Assembly: GCF_040500525.1 (NCBI RefSeq)
Contig: NZ_CP159402.1
Location: 868,001 to 932,000 of the forward strand
DNA from: Azospirillum formosense
GTDB lineage: Bacteria; Pseudomonadota; Alphaproteobacteria; Azospirillales; Azospirillaceae
Length of the DNA: 64,000 bases
Reading direction: 5' to 3'
Part shown: in pieces, positions 17,068-24,870 of the stretch
Position numbering within the stretch: the first letter of the stretch is position 1
Layout of the letters: each line of letters begins with the position of its first letter
Notes under the pieces: model-generated
The model's database searches: none
Told to the model about the DNA's origin: nothing
The model's input: the letters and a program-made list of their open reading frames with translations, nothing else
Position numbers and translations under genes: made by a program

Positions 17068-18159
17068 ATGACCCTCCTCCGTCTCGAACCCCGCGGCGAG
17101 GCGTCGCGCGCGATGGTCTACGCCACGCCGCTGCTGGCGGTCGCGCTCACGCTCGCCAGCGGCTTCCTGCTGTTCTGGGCCATGGGCTTCGACCCGGTGA
17201 AGGCGCTGCACGCCTTCTTCATCGCGCCGCTGATGTCGGTGCGCGGCCTTGGTGAACTGGCGGTCAAGGCGACCCCGCTGGTGCTTTGCGCCATCGGTCT
17301 CGCCATCGGCTTCCGCGCCAACGTCTGGAACATCGGGGCCGAGGGGCAGCTCACGCTCGGCGCCATCACCGGCGGCGGTCTGGCGCTCGCCTTCTACGGC
17401 GAGGGCGGCTGGTGGCTGCTGCCGCTGATGATCGTCGCGGGCATGGCCGGCGGCGCGCTGTGGGCGGCGATCCCCGCCTTCCTGCGCGTGCGCTTCAACG
17501 CCAGCGAGATCCTGACCAGCCTGATGCTGAACTACGTGGCGCTGCATCTGCTGAACTACCTGATGCACGGCCCCTACCGCGATCCGGACGGCTTCGCCTT
17601 CCCGGAATCTCGCCTGTTCGAGGCCGACGCGGTGCTGCCGCTGCTGGTCGCCGGGACGCGCGTCCATCTGGGGTCGCTGTTCGCCCTGCTGGCGGTGGCG
17701 GCGGGCTGGTTCCTGATGGCGCGCACCTTCATCGGCTTCCAGATCAAGGTCATCGGCCTGACCCCGACGGCGGCGGGCTATGCCGGCTTCAACCAGAAGA
17801 AGATCATCTGGCTGACGCTGCTGCTGTCCGGCGCGCTGGCCGGTCTGGCCGGACTGGGAGAGGTCGCCGGACCGATCGGCCAGATGAACCCGACCATTTC
17901 CCCCGGCTACGGCTACACCGCCATCATCGTCGCCTTCCTGGGGCGGCTGCACCCGGTGGGCATCCTGTTGGCCGGTTTCCTGATGGCGCTGTCCTTCATC
18001 GGCGGCGAGGCGGCGCAGATCGCGCTCGGCCTGCCCAAGGCCATCACCGGCGTGTTCCAGGGCATGCTGCTGTTCTTCCTGCTGGCGACCGACGTGCTGA
18101 TCCGATACCGCGTGCGCTTCGGCGCGAAGCGAGCCGTTGTGGGGAGGGCCGCGGCATGA
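17068..18159 (+). CDS. BMP-type ABC importer, permease 1
   Basis: A 363-residue inner-membrane permease with about ten hydrophobic helices. It carries the family blocks GFRANVWNIGAEGQLTLGAI and FNASEILTSLMLNYVALHLL; KVIGLTPTAAGYAGFNQKK is the likely ATPase contact loop. It resembles the NupP/YufP group. The ATG at 17068 follows the GGGGAGGGGG arm of a repeat element by 7 nt. It overlaps the next permease by 4 nt (ATGA), which implies coupled translation. Confidence 0.93.
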   Translation: MTLLRLEPRGEASRAMVYATPLLAVALTLASGFLLFWAMGFDPVKALHAFFIAPLMSVRGLGELAVKATPLVLCAIGLAIGFRANVWNIGAEGQLTLGAITGGGLALAFYGEGGWWLLPLMIVAGMAGGALWAAIPAFLRVRFNASEILTSLMLNYVALHLLNYLMHGPYRDPDGFAFPESRLFEADAVLPLLVAGTRVHLGSLFALLAVAAGWFLMARTFIGFQIKVIGLTPTAAGYAGFNQKKIIWLTLLLSGALAGLAGLGEVAGPIGQMNPTISPGYGYTAIIVAFLGRLHPVGILLAGFLMALSFIGGEAAQIALGLPKAITGVFQGMLLFFLLATDVLIRYRVRFGAKRAVVGRAAA

Positions 18160-19088
18160 GCGCGGAACTGGCCCTGGTCGGCCCGATCCTGGCGGCCATG
18201 CTGGCCGCCGCCACGCCGCTGCTCTTCGCCGCGCTGGGCGAGCTGGTGGTGGAGAAGTCCGGCGTCCTGAATCTGGGCGTCGAGGGCATGATGCTGGTCG
18301 GCGCCGTCTGCGGCTTCGCCGTAGCGGTGCAAACCGGCAGTTCCACCGCCGGGTTCGTCGCGGGGGCCGCGGCGGGGGCGGGGATGGCGGCGCTGTTCGG
18401 CGTGCTGACCCTGCTTCTGCTCGCCAACCAGGTCGCGACCGGCCTCGCGCTGACGCTGTTCGGCGTCGGCCTGTCGGCGCTGATCGGGCAGGGCTTCGTC
18501 GGCATTCCCATCGCCGACGTGCCGGAACTCTACATCCCCGGCCTGACCGACCTGCCGGTGATCGGCAAGGCGCTGTTCGGGCAGGACGCGCTGGTCTATC
18601 TGGCGCTGGCGGCGGTGCCGGCGGTTCACTGGTTCCTCTACGCCACGCGCAAGGGGCTGATCCTGCGCGCGGTCGGCGAGAACCACGCGGCGGCCCACGC
18701 GCTCGGCTACAAGGTCATCCGCATCCGCTTCCTCGCCGTTCTGTTCGGCGGCGCGATGAGCGGCATGGGCGGGGCCTTCCTGTCGCTCGACTACACGCCG
18801 ATGTGGGCGGAGGGCATCTCCTCCGGGCGCGGCTGGATCGCCCTGGCGCTGGTGGTCTTCGCCACCTGGAAGCCGGGCCGCGTTCTGCTCGGCGCCTGGC
18901 TGTTCGGCGGGGTGACCATCGCGCAGCTCCACGTCCAGGGGCTGGGAATCGACATTCCGTCACAACTCTTGTCGATGCTGCCTTATCTGGCTACCGTCAT
19001 CGTCCTGGTGGTGATTTCACGCGATGTCGCCCGAATCCGGCTGAACGCGCCGGCCAGCCTCGGGAAGGTCTTCCATCCCGATGCCTGA
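18156..19088 (+). CDS. BMP-type ABC importer, permease 2
   Basis: A 310-residue inner-membrane permease, partner of the preceding gene. Family blocks are TPLLFAALGELVVEKSGVLNLGVEGMM, ANQVATGLALTLFGVGLSALIG and LRAVGENHAAAHALGYKV, the last being the likely coupling loop. About eight to nine hydrophobic helices are visible. The ATG at 18156 overlaps the previous stop. The substrate-binding protein begins 79 bp later, enough room for a translational start of its own. Confidence 0.93.
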   Translation: MSAELALVGPILAAMLAAATPLLFAALGELVVEKSGVLNLGVEGMMLVGAVCGFAVAVQTGSSTAGFVAGAAAGAGMAALFGVLTLLLLANQVATGLALTLFGVGLSALIGQGFVGIPIADVPELYIPGLTDLPVIGKALFGQDALVYLALAAVPAVHWFLYATRKGLILRAVGENHAAAHALGYKVIRIRFLAVLFGGAMSGMGGAFLSLDYTPMWAEGISSGRGWIALALVVFATWKPGRVLLGAWLFGGVTIAQLHVQGLGIDIPSQLLSMLPYLATVIVLVVISRDVARIRLNAPASLGKVFHPDA

Positions 19089-19167
19089 TGGGCCGATGCC
19101 TGACGGGCTCCGGGATGTTTGCAAGTCTTACGTTCGTGCTCAATCAATTGGATCAGGGAGCAAACAC

Positions 19168-20259
19168 GTGAACAGAAGGACCATGGGCAAGGCCCTGATG
19201 GGTCTGGCCACCGGCGCCGCCATGCTGGCGCTGGGCGTCGGCGCGGCCGATGCGCAGGAGAAGATGAAGGTCGGCTTCGTCTATGTCGGTCCGATCAGCG
19301 ACCACGGCTACAGCTACCAGCACGACCAGGGCCGTCTGGCCGTTGAGAAGGAGCTGGGCGACAAGGTCACCACCACCTTCGTCGAGAACGTGCCCGAGGG
19401 CGCCGACGCCGAGCGCGTGATCGAGCAGCTGGCCTCCTCCGGCCACAAGCTGATCTTCACGACCTCCTTCGGCTTCATGAACCCGACGCTGAAGGTCGCG
19501 CAGCGCCACCCCGACGTGAAGTTCGAGCACGCCACCGGTTACAAGCGCTCGGCCAACGTCGCCACCTACTCCGCGCGCTTCTACGAGGCCCGCACGGTCA
19601 TCGGCCAGATCGCCGGCCAGATGACCAAGTCGAACATCATCGGCTACATCGGCTCCTTCCCGATCCCCGAGGTGATCAGCGGCATCAACGCCTTCACCAT
19701 CGCCATGCGCGAGGTGAACCCGAAGGCCGAGGTGCGCGTCGTCTGGGTGAACAGCTGGTACGATCCCGGCAAGGAAGCCGAGGCGGCCAAGGCCCTGATC
19801 GACCAGGGCGCCGACGTGATCTCCCTGCACACCGACAGCCCGGCGGCCATCCAGGTCGCGCAGGAGCGCGGCCTGTGGGTGTTCGGCCAGTCCTCCGACA
19901 TGACCCGCTTCGGCCCGAAGGCGCACCTGACCGCCATCGTGGACGACTGGCGCGAGTATTACGTGAACCGCGTCAAGGCGGCGCTGGACGGCACCTGGAA
20001 GTCGCAGGACACCTGGGGCGGCTTCAAGGACCACATGCTGTTCCTGGCCCCTTACAACCCGGCGCTCCCGGCGGACGTCGTCGCGGCGGCCGAGAAGACC
20101 CGCACCGACATCATGGAAGGCAAGCGCCACTCCTTCCAGGGCCCGGTGAAGGATCAGTCCGGCAAGGTCGTGATCGCCGAGGGCAAGCAGGCCACCGACG
20201 AGCAGATCCTGAAGATGGACTGGTACGTCGAGGGCGTGCAGGGCAAGGTTCCGAAGTAA
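19168..20259 (+). CDS. BMP-family substrate-binding protein of the ABC importer
   Basis: A 363-residue periplasmic binding protein of the basic membrane protein (BMP/PnrA) family, which binds purine nucleosides in characterised members. The signal peptide ends near ADAQEKMKVGFVYVG. Core blocks are GPISDHGYSYQHDQGRLAVEKEL, IFTTSFGFMNPTLKVAQRHPDVKFEHATGY and YIGSFPIPEVISGINAF. The GTG at 19168 is chosen because AGGGAG lies 7 nt upstream. In this operon the binding protein comes last; a strong terminator follows. Confidence 0.93.
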   Translation: MNRRTMGKALMGLATGAAMLALGVGAADAQEKMKVGFVYVGPISDHGYSYQHDQGRLAVEKELGDKVTTTFVENVPEGADAERVIEQLASSGHKLIFTTSFGFMNPTLKVAQRHPDVKFEHATGYKRSANVATYSARFYEARTVIGQIAGQMTKSNIIGYIGSFPIPEVISGINAFTIAMREVNPKAEVRVVWVNSWYDPGKEAEAAKALIDQGADVISLHTDSPAAIQVAQERGLWVFGQSSDMTRFGPKAHLTAIVDDWREYYVNRVKAALDGTWKSQDTWGGFKDHMLFLAPYNPALPADVVAAAEKTRTDIMEGKRHSFQGPVKDQSGKVVIAEGKQATDEQILKMDWYVEGVQGKVPK

Positions 20260-20281
20260 GCCGGAACCGGTCGCCGAAAGG

Positions 20282-20310
20282 AAAAAGGGAGGCTTCGGCC
20301 TCCCTTTTTT
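20282..20310 (+). terminator. intrinsic terminator of the importer operon
   Basis: A 12-bp perfect stem (20282-20293 with 20298-20309) closed by a TTCG tetraloop and ending in a run of six T. The A-tract on the left side lets it also serve the convergent gene at 20337-20747. Confidence 0.93.
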
Positions 20311-20336
20311 GTTGCCCGCTTTCGCTGGGCCGCTGC

Positions 20337-20747
20337 TCAGCCCGGCTGGCGGCCCAGCGCGGCCCAGCCGGCGGGGGCGAGGCGCATCACCTCCGGCCCG
20401 CTGCCGGCGGGGTTGGGCTCCATCGTCACCAGCTCCCGGTTCTCGAACCAGACCCAGCGGGGGACCTCCGCCGCGGTCGGGACCCAGCCCCCGGCCATCT
20501 TTTCCAGCACCGCCAGATCGGTAGCGGCGATGGGAAATTTCGGCTTCGCCGGGGCGCGGCCGGGAGCGGCGGGGGCGGGCGGGCTCGGCGGAGGGGCATC
20601 CTGCCCGGCGCGGGCGTGGATCCAGGCCGTCTGGAAGGCGGTCAGCGCCGCGTTCAGCTCGCCGCGCAGCGGTTCGGACGGGCAACGCAGATAGCGGTCC
20701 AGCAGGGCGTGCAACGCCTGGGGGGAAGGGGGCGGGGTCTCGGGCAT
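20337..20747 (-). CDS. hypothetical protein with Pro/Ala-rich linker
   Basis: A 136-residue protein I do not recognise. A helical head (about 1-50: LHALLDRYLRCPSEPLRGELNAALTAFQTAW) is followed by a Pro/Ala linker (about 51-73), then a small domain with AVLEKMAGGWVPTAAEVPRWVWFENRELVTMEPN and a C-terminal VMRLAPAGWAALGRQ. No signal peptide or membrane helix is visible. The start at 20747 is the first ATG giving the helical head. It is convergent with the BMP importer operon and shares its terminator. Confidence 0.55.
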   Translation of the reverse strand: MPETPPPSPQALHALLDRYLRCPSEPLRGELNAALTAFQTAWIHARAGQDAPPPSPPAPAAPGRAPAKPKFPIAATDLAVLEKMAGGWVPTAAEVPRWVWFENRELVTMEPNPAGSGPEVMRLAPAGWAALGRQPG

Positions 20748-20829
20748 GGGGCGGTTCCGTGGTCGGCGTGGTCCGGCACCGCAGCCATAAACGCAAGGGG
20801 CAGGAGAAGACAAGGGGCAGGAAAAGAAA

Positions 20830-21028
20830 GGCTCCGCCGCTTCAGGGAGCGCGGCGGAGCCTGTCGAGGAGGCACAATCCCCTGTGCTGCCTGACTCCAA
20901 ACACGCCCGCCAGCCCACCGGTTCCACCTTCCCTTCCGGGGTGACCCGCAAGGCTGCGGTCCGAAAGCCGGGACGATGCGTTGACAGCCGCAGGACAGGC
21001 TTTCGCGTCGGAAAGGGAAACGCATCGT
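20830..21028 (+). other. structured leader candidate before the membrane protein gene at 21027
   Basis: This stretch is full of inverted repeats: 20830-20840 with 20851-20861 (11 bp), CTGCGG 20954-20959 with CCGCAG 20988-20993, CGAAAGCC 20962-20969 with GGCTTTCG 20998-21005, and ACGATGCGTT 20973-20982 with AACGCATCGT 21019-21028. The last pair covers the GTG start, and it interlocks with the previous pair, so the two stems would be alternative or form a pseudoknot. The first stem, read on the minus strand, is followed by a T-rich tail and may be a minus-strand terminator. No known riboswitch core was recognised. Confidence 0.45.
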
Positions 21029-21506
21029 GGGGAACGGATTCCGGAAGGCCTCGCGGGTCATGTATTTTCTGGCGACCGGCGTGTTGATGCTGTTCGCCCT
21101 GGTGTTCATCGGCGTGGCCGCCTATGCGGTGTTTCACAGCCTTCTGCTCCTCGACATCGAGGCGACGACGCACGGGTTGCTGGACGGCGTCGGCATGATC
21201 GTGCTGGCCATCGCCGTCTTCGAGATCGCCAAGTATCTCTACGAGGAGGAGCTGGAGCACGACCGCGAGCTGCGCCATGCGGACGAGGCGCGGCGCACCC
21301 TGACCAAGTTCCTGACCACCATCATCATCGCCGCCAGCCTGGAAGGGCTTGTGCTGGTGTTCGAGGCGCGGACCTCGGACATGAGCGACATGGTGTATCC
21401 GGCCATCCTTCTGATGGTCATCGTCTTCATGGTGCTCGGGCTCGGGCTCTACCAGCTGATCAGCCGACGGGCGGAGACCATCGACCCGAAGGAGGGGGAT
21501 TCCTGA
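21027..21506 (+). CDS. four-helix inner-membrane protein of unknown function
   Basis: A 159-residue protein with four hydrophobic helices at about 12-34, 48-68, 92-112 and 120-142. Between helices 2 and 3 lies a charged loop, YEEELEHDRELRHADEARRTL. I do not recognise the family. GTG at 21027 follows GAAAGGGA by about 8 nt, and this start lies within an inverted repeat that could control translation. A second gene starts 68 bp after the stop; cotranscription is possible. Confidence 0.65.
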   Translation: MGNGFRKASRVMYFLATGVLMLFALVFIGVAAYAVFHSLLLLDIEATTHGLLDGVGMIVLAIAVFEIAKYLYEEELEHDRELRHADEARRTLTKFLTTIIIAASLEGLVLVFEARTSDMSDMVYPAILLMVIVFMVLGLGLYQLISRRAETIDPKEGDS

Positions 21507-21574
21507 CCGCCCCCCGCGTTCCAACATTGCTGGAAGGAGTTGTTGATCCCTCCCAGCCAGAGCGGAGCGCCCCC

Positions 21575-22174
21575 ATGTTCGACCCCGCCCAGATCGGCCG
21601 CATTTCCCCGGTGGAGCAGGCCGACGCCCTGCGCACCCTGATCGCCGTCTTCGCCACCGCGGTGGTGCGGCCCGGCGAAACGGCGCCGCGCAACGCCGTC
21701 AGCGCCGAGATCGTCGACATCCTCGACGAGGTGCCGGCGGAGCGGGTGGAGGCGGTGGCCCAGCTCTTCACCATGATGGCGCTGCGCCTGCGGCGGAAGG
21801 GGCGGCCGCGCCGCACCGCCTTCCGCCTGACCCTGGAGACGGCGCTGCTCGCCCGCTCCTATGTCGGGGAGCCGGCGCCGCGCAACGAGACCAGCTACCT
21901 GTCGTCCGACCGGCCGGGCCTGGGAACGATCGACCACGCCTGCAACGCGATGCTGGAGCGCATGGCCGGCGTGCCGGACGAGGAGCAGCGGGCGTGGCTG
22001 ACCGCACAGGTGATCGCCACCGGACTGATCGACGCGGACCGCCGCCACCGGCTGGGCGGTCCCGACCGCGACCTCGGTGACATGGCGGTGGCGGAGTTCC
22101 TGCTGCGCACGGCGGCCCAATATCTCGCCGCCACCGCCGTCCGCAACCCGCCCGGGGAGGGCGGCAAGGGCTGA
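21575..22174 (+). CDS. hypothetical cytoplasmic protein
   Basis: A 199-residue, mostly helical protein I do not recognise. It has no signal peptide or membrane helix. Recognisable segments are ISPVEQADALRTLIAVFAT, EIVDILDEVPAERVEAVAQLFTMMALRLRRKG and LGTIDHACNAMLERMAGVPDEEQRAW. Codon use matches its neighbours, which argues for a real gene. The ATG at 21575 is the start that leaves the helical N-terminus intact. The gene is convergent with the Nudix-like gene, 16 bp apart. Confidence 0.6.
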   Translation: MFDPAQIGRISPVEQADALRTLIAVFATAVVRPGETAPRNAVSAEIVDILDEVPAERVEAVAQLFTMMALRLRRKGRPRRTAFRLTLETALLARSYVGEPAPRNETSYLSSDRPGLGTIDHACNAMLERMAGVPDEEQRAWLTAQVIATGLIDADRRHRLGGPDRDLGDMAVAEFLLRTAAQYLAATAVRNPPGEGGKG

Positions 22175-22190
22175 GGCCGTCGCGGCGGGC

Positions 22191-22742
22191 TCACCGCAGG
22201 GCGATGATCGCGGCCATGGTCGCGTAGCGCTCGATCGACTGCGAGGAGGGCGAGCGCATCGCCTGCCGGGTGATGGCGAGCTGGTTCTCGCGCGAGACCG
22301 GCTGGCGCACCCCGAGATGCGCGACCACCTTGGCGAGCGGCACGACGTGGGCCGAGGACAGTTCCCAATTCACGATGGCGCCGCCCGCCGGGCGTCCGGG
22401 CGTGACGGCGGAGGGCGCAACCCGCAGGGTGATCGCGGAGGCCAGCGACTCAAGCCCGGTCACCGGGACGAAATACAGCGTGAAGCTCCGCGAGGTCGGG
22501 CGCCAGGGCTCCGCCGTCCGGCAATCGGGAAAGGCGAGTCCGGTCTGTTCGTGGAACAGGCGCTGAAGCGCCGTGAGCGGGCTGGTGACGCTCTCGTAGC
22601 CGCCGCCGGGCACCGCCCACTGGCCGGCCGCGTCGACGACCCTTGGCTCCGCCGGGCCGCGGCCCCACCAAGCGCTGACCTCGCGCCGCCGGACGATCAG
22701 GACCTTCGTCCCCTCCAGAAACGCCACATGGACATGGCGCAT
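22191..22742 (-). CDS. Nudix-fold protein with degenerate Nudix box
   Basis: A 183-residue protein that opens like a Nudix hydrolase (VAFLEGTKVLIVRRREVSAWWG, then GQWAVPGGGYESVTSP). The Nudix box G-x5-E-x7-R-E-U-x-E-E-x-G-U is only partly kept: the Arg, one Glu and the final G-L fit, but the other catalytic and metal-binding glutamates are replaced (T, L and Q). It is therefore likely non-hydrolytic or changed in chemistry; it could bind a nucleotide or act as a regulator. No partner gene is evident. Confidence 0.6.
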   Translation of the reverse strand: MRHVHVAFLEGTKVLIVRRREVSAWWGRGPAEPRVVDAAGQWAVPGGGYESVTSPLTALQRLFHEQTGLAFPDCRTAEPWRPTSRSFTLYFVPVTGLESLASAITLRVAPSAVTPGRPAGGAIVNWELSSAHVVPLAKVVAHLGVRQPVSRENQLAITRQAMRSPSSQSIERYATMAAIIALR

Positions 22743-22809
22743 CGCCGTTTCCCCGCATCCCGTTGGCTCCGATGCCGGAGACGGGCGGGAGAGGCACGGC
22801 GTGAACGGT

Positions 22810-23694
22810 CTAGGGAGAGGGGACCACGCGGTTGCGCCCTTCGGCCTTCGCCCGGTACAGCGCGGCGTCGGCCACGCGGAGCGCGTCGTCGAGGCCGCCG
22901 GGGGCGTCCGGCGCGACGGGCGCGACGCCGAAGCTGGCGGTCATGCGGAACGGATCGCCATCCGGCCCCATCTCCTGCGCGGCGACGCGCCGGCGCAACC
23001 GCTCCGCCACGACCGACGCATCCGCCAGGCCGGTGTTGGGGAGCAGAACCACGAATTCCTCCCCGCCGTAGCGCCCGATCAGGTCGCCGGGGCGCAGGGC
23101 ATCGCCCAGCGTCCGGACGAAGCGCTGCAACGCCTCGTCGCCCGCCGCGTGGCCGCGGCTGTCGTTGATGCGCTTGAAATGGTCGATGTCGGCGATCAGC
23201 AGGGACAGCGGCAGCCGCGTCCGCCGCGCCCGCCGGATCTCCTCGCCCGCACGGTCCAGAAGGGCCCGCCGGTTGGCGACGCCGGTCAGCGGGTCGGTCT
23301 GCGCCTGCTCGACCAGCAGCCGGTGCATTTCGGTGATGCGGCCGCCCGCCTTCAGCCGCGCCTTCAGGTGGGCGCAGTTGACCGGCTTGTGGATGAAGTC
23401 GTCCGCCCCGGCGTCCAGCGCCTTCATCTCGTAGAAGGGTTCGTCATGGGACGTCATCAGGATCAGGTAGCTGTAGGCGGTGCGCGGATCGGCCTTCAGG
23501 AGCCAGCACACCTCCAGCCCCGACAGCCGGGGCATCTCCCAATCGATGATGGCGATGTCGAAGGGTTCGGCCTGGGCGAGTTCCAGCGCCTCCTGGCCAT
23601 CCCTGGCCAGGATCACGTCATGTCCGTAGGACGCCACCTGCTCCGAGAGCATGGTGCGCATCAGGACCGTATCGTCGGCGATGAGCACGCGCAT
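22810..23694 (-). CDS. PleD-like response regulator with GGDEF diguanylate cyclase domain
   Basis: A 294-residue protein joining a receiver domain (about 1-120) to a GGDEF domain (about 135-290). The receiver has the acid pair at D7-D8, phosphoacceptor D51 in IIDWEMP and the KP pair in FIHKPVN. The GGDEF domain has DPLTGVANRR and the active-site GGEEF, with an RPGD inhibitory site five residues before it, so it should make c-di-GMP and be feedback-inhibited. The start at 23694 gives MRVLIADD; an ATG six codons upstream is possible. No histidine kinase lies next to it. Confidence 0.92.
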   Translation of the reverse strand: MRVLIADDTVLMRTMLSEQVASYGHDVILARDGQEALELAQAEPFDIAIIDWEMPRLSGLEVCWLLKADPRTAYSYLILMTSHDEPFYEMKALDAGADDFIHKPVNCAHLKARLKAGGRITEMHRLLVEQAQTDPLTGVANRRALLDRAGEEIRRARRTRLPLSLLIADIDHFKRINDSRGHAAGDEALQRFVRTLGDALRPGDLIGRYGGEEFVVLLPNTGLADASVVAERLRRRVAAQEMGPDGDPFRMTASFGVAPVAPDAPGGLDDALRVADAALYRAKAEGRNRVVPSP

Positions 23695-23899
23695 GGCGGG
23701 AAACTGCCCCATCCCTTCGTCTGCGGTCAATGAGCAGCGGAGGTTCGCGGCGTCATTTGTGAGCGTCCGTCCCTGCCGTCCTATCGCCTTCTCGGTAACG
23801 TTGCGCCTAAGGTCGTGGTCGCCCCGCCGCGGTCCTTGCGGCATAGTACGGGCCGAACCGGGCGCCCATCTCCGGGCGCGCAACGCGAGAGGGGACAGC

Positions 23900-24793
23900 A
23901 TGGCCCGCTATACGGGCGTCTATGGATTTCCGGAATCGGCGGACGGCGCGCGGCGTCTGGCCGAGGCCCTGAACGTTCCCTGCCACATCGCCGAACTGCA
24001 CCGCTTTCCGGATGGCGAGAGCCTCGTCCGCCTTCCCGAATCCGTGGAGCGGGCGGTGGTCTACCGCTCGCTCGACCGTCCGAACGACAAGCTGGTGGAA
24101 TTGACGCTGGCCGCCTCCGTCCTGCGCCGTCAGGGCGCGGCGGAGCTGTGCCTCGTCGCCCCCTACATGGCCTACATGCGCCAGGACGCGGTGTTCCGTC
24201 CCGGCGAGCCGGTGAGCCAGGCCGTCGTGGGAGACTGGCTGGGCCGGATCTTCGACCGCTTCGTCTGCGTGGAGCCGCATCTGCACCGCACCCACACGCT
24301 GGACGAGGTGTTCGTCGGGCGCCCCTCCGTCTGCCTCAGCGGTGCCGGAGCCATCGCCGAGCGGCTGCGCTGCGATGGCGTCGCCCCCGACACCGTGATC
24401 GTCGGCCCGGACGAGGAGGCCGCCCCGCTGGTCGAGGCGGTGGCCGGTCCGCTCGGCCTCACCGCGCTGGTCGGGCGGAAGGAGCGGCGCGGCGACCGCG
24501 ACGTGACGGTGACCCTGCCCGCCGACGCGCCGCTGGCCGGGCGGCCGGTGGTGATCGTCGACGACGTCATCAGCTCCGGCGAGACCATCTTCTCCTGCGC
24601 GCGGGCCGCGCGGGCCGCGGGCGCGGCCTCGGTCCGCGTGTTCGGCGTGCACGCCCTGTTCGACGCGGCGGTGGCCGCCCGGTTCCAAGCCGAAGGGCTG
24701 GGGGCGCCGTTGTCCTGCGACGGGGTTCCGCACCCCAGCAACGCCCTGCCGCTCGCCCGGCTGATCGCCGACGCGCTGGCGGCCCCCTGTTGA
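23900..24793 (+). CDS. ribose-phosphate pyrophosphokinase-like protein
   Basis: A 297-residue member of the PRPP synthetase superfamily. Blocks seen: LHRFPDGESLVRLPESVE, APYMAYMRQDAVFRPGEPVS, the RNDR-like KERRGDRDVTVTL flexible-loop region, and the PRPP loop VVIVDDVISSGETI. It is shorter than bacterial Prs (about 310-320) and lacks the usual regulatory head, so it looks like a non-housekeeping branch. The real biosynthetic prs is probably elsewhere. The gene for a beta-CASP RNA nuclease starts 77 bp later on the same strand. Confidence 0.8.
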   Translation: MARYTGVYGFPESADGARRLAEALNVPCHIAELHRFPDGESLVRLPESVERAVVYRSLDRPNDKLVELTLAASVLRRQGAAELCLVAPYMAYMRQDAVFRPGEPVSQAVVGDWLGRIFDRFVCVEPHLHRTHTLDEVFVGRPSVCLSGAGAIAERLRCDGVAPDTVIVGPDEEAAPLVEAVAGPLGLTALVGRKERRGDRDVTVTLPADAPLAGRPVVIVDDVISSGETIFSCARAARAAGAASVRVFGVHALFDAAVAARFQAEGLGAPLSCDGVPHPSNALPLARLIADALAAPC

Positions 24794-24808
24794 CGGCCCC
24801 CTGTTGAC
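24781..24808. repeat. tandem 14-bp duplication over the end of the PRPP-synthase-like gene
   Basis: GGCCCCCTGTTGAC occurs at 24781-24794 and directly again at 24795-24808. The first copy holds the stop codon (24791-24793). It looks like a slippage duplication and leaves the protein unchanged. Confidence 0.85.
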
Positions 24809-24870
24809 GGGCCGGTAACCCTTCCTCAGGCACAATGGAGGGACAGGGCACAACCAGGCGGGGTTTCGCC

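Noticed and set aside
20880-20990. Signal recognition particle RNA or cobalamin riboswitch on the minus strand
   Set aside because: A CCGGAAGG-like segment resembles the SRP tetraloop region, but flanking conserved bases do not match; the B12 box is also absent.
20981-21010. TTGACA at 20981-20986 as a promoter for the membrane protein gene
   Set aside because: No -10-like sequence lies 16-18 bp downstream, and the position would make the message almost leaderless.
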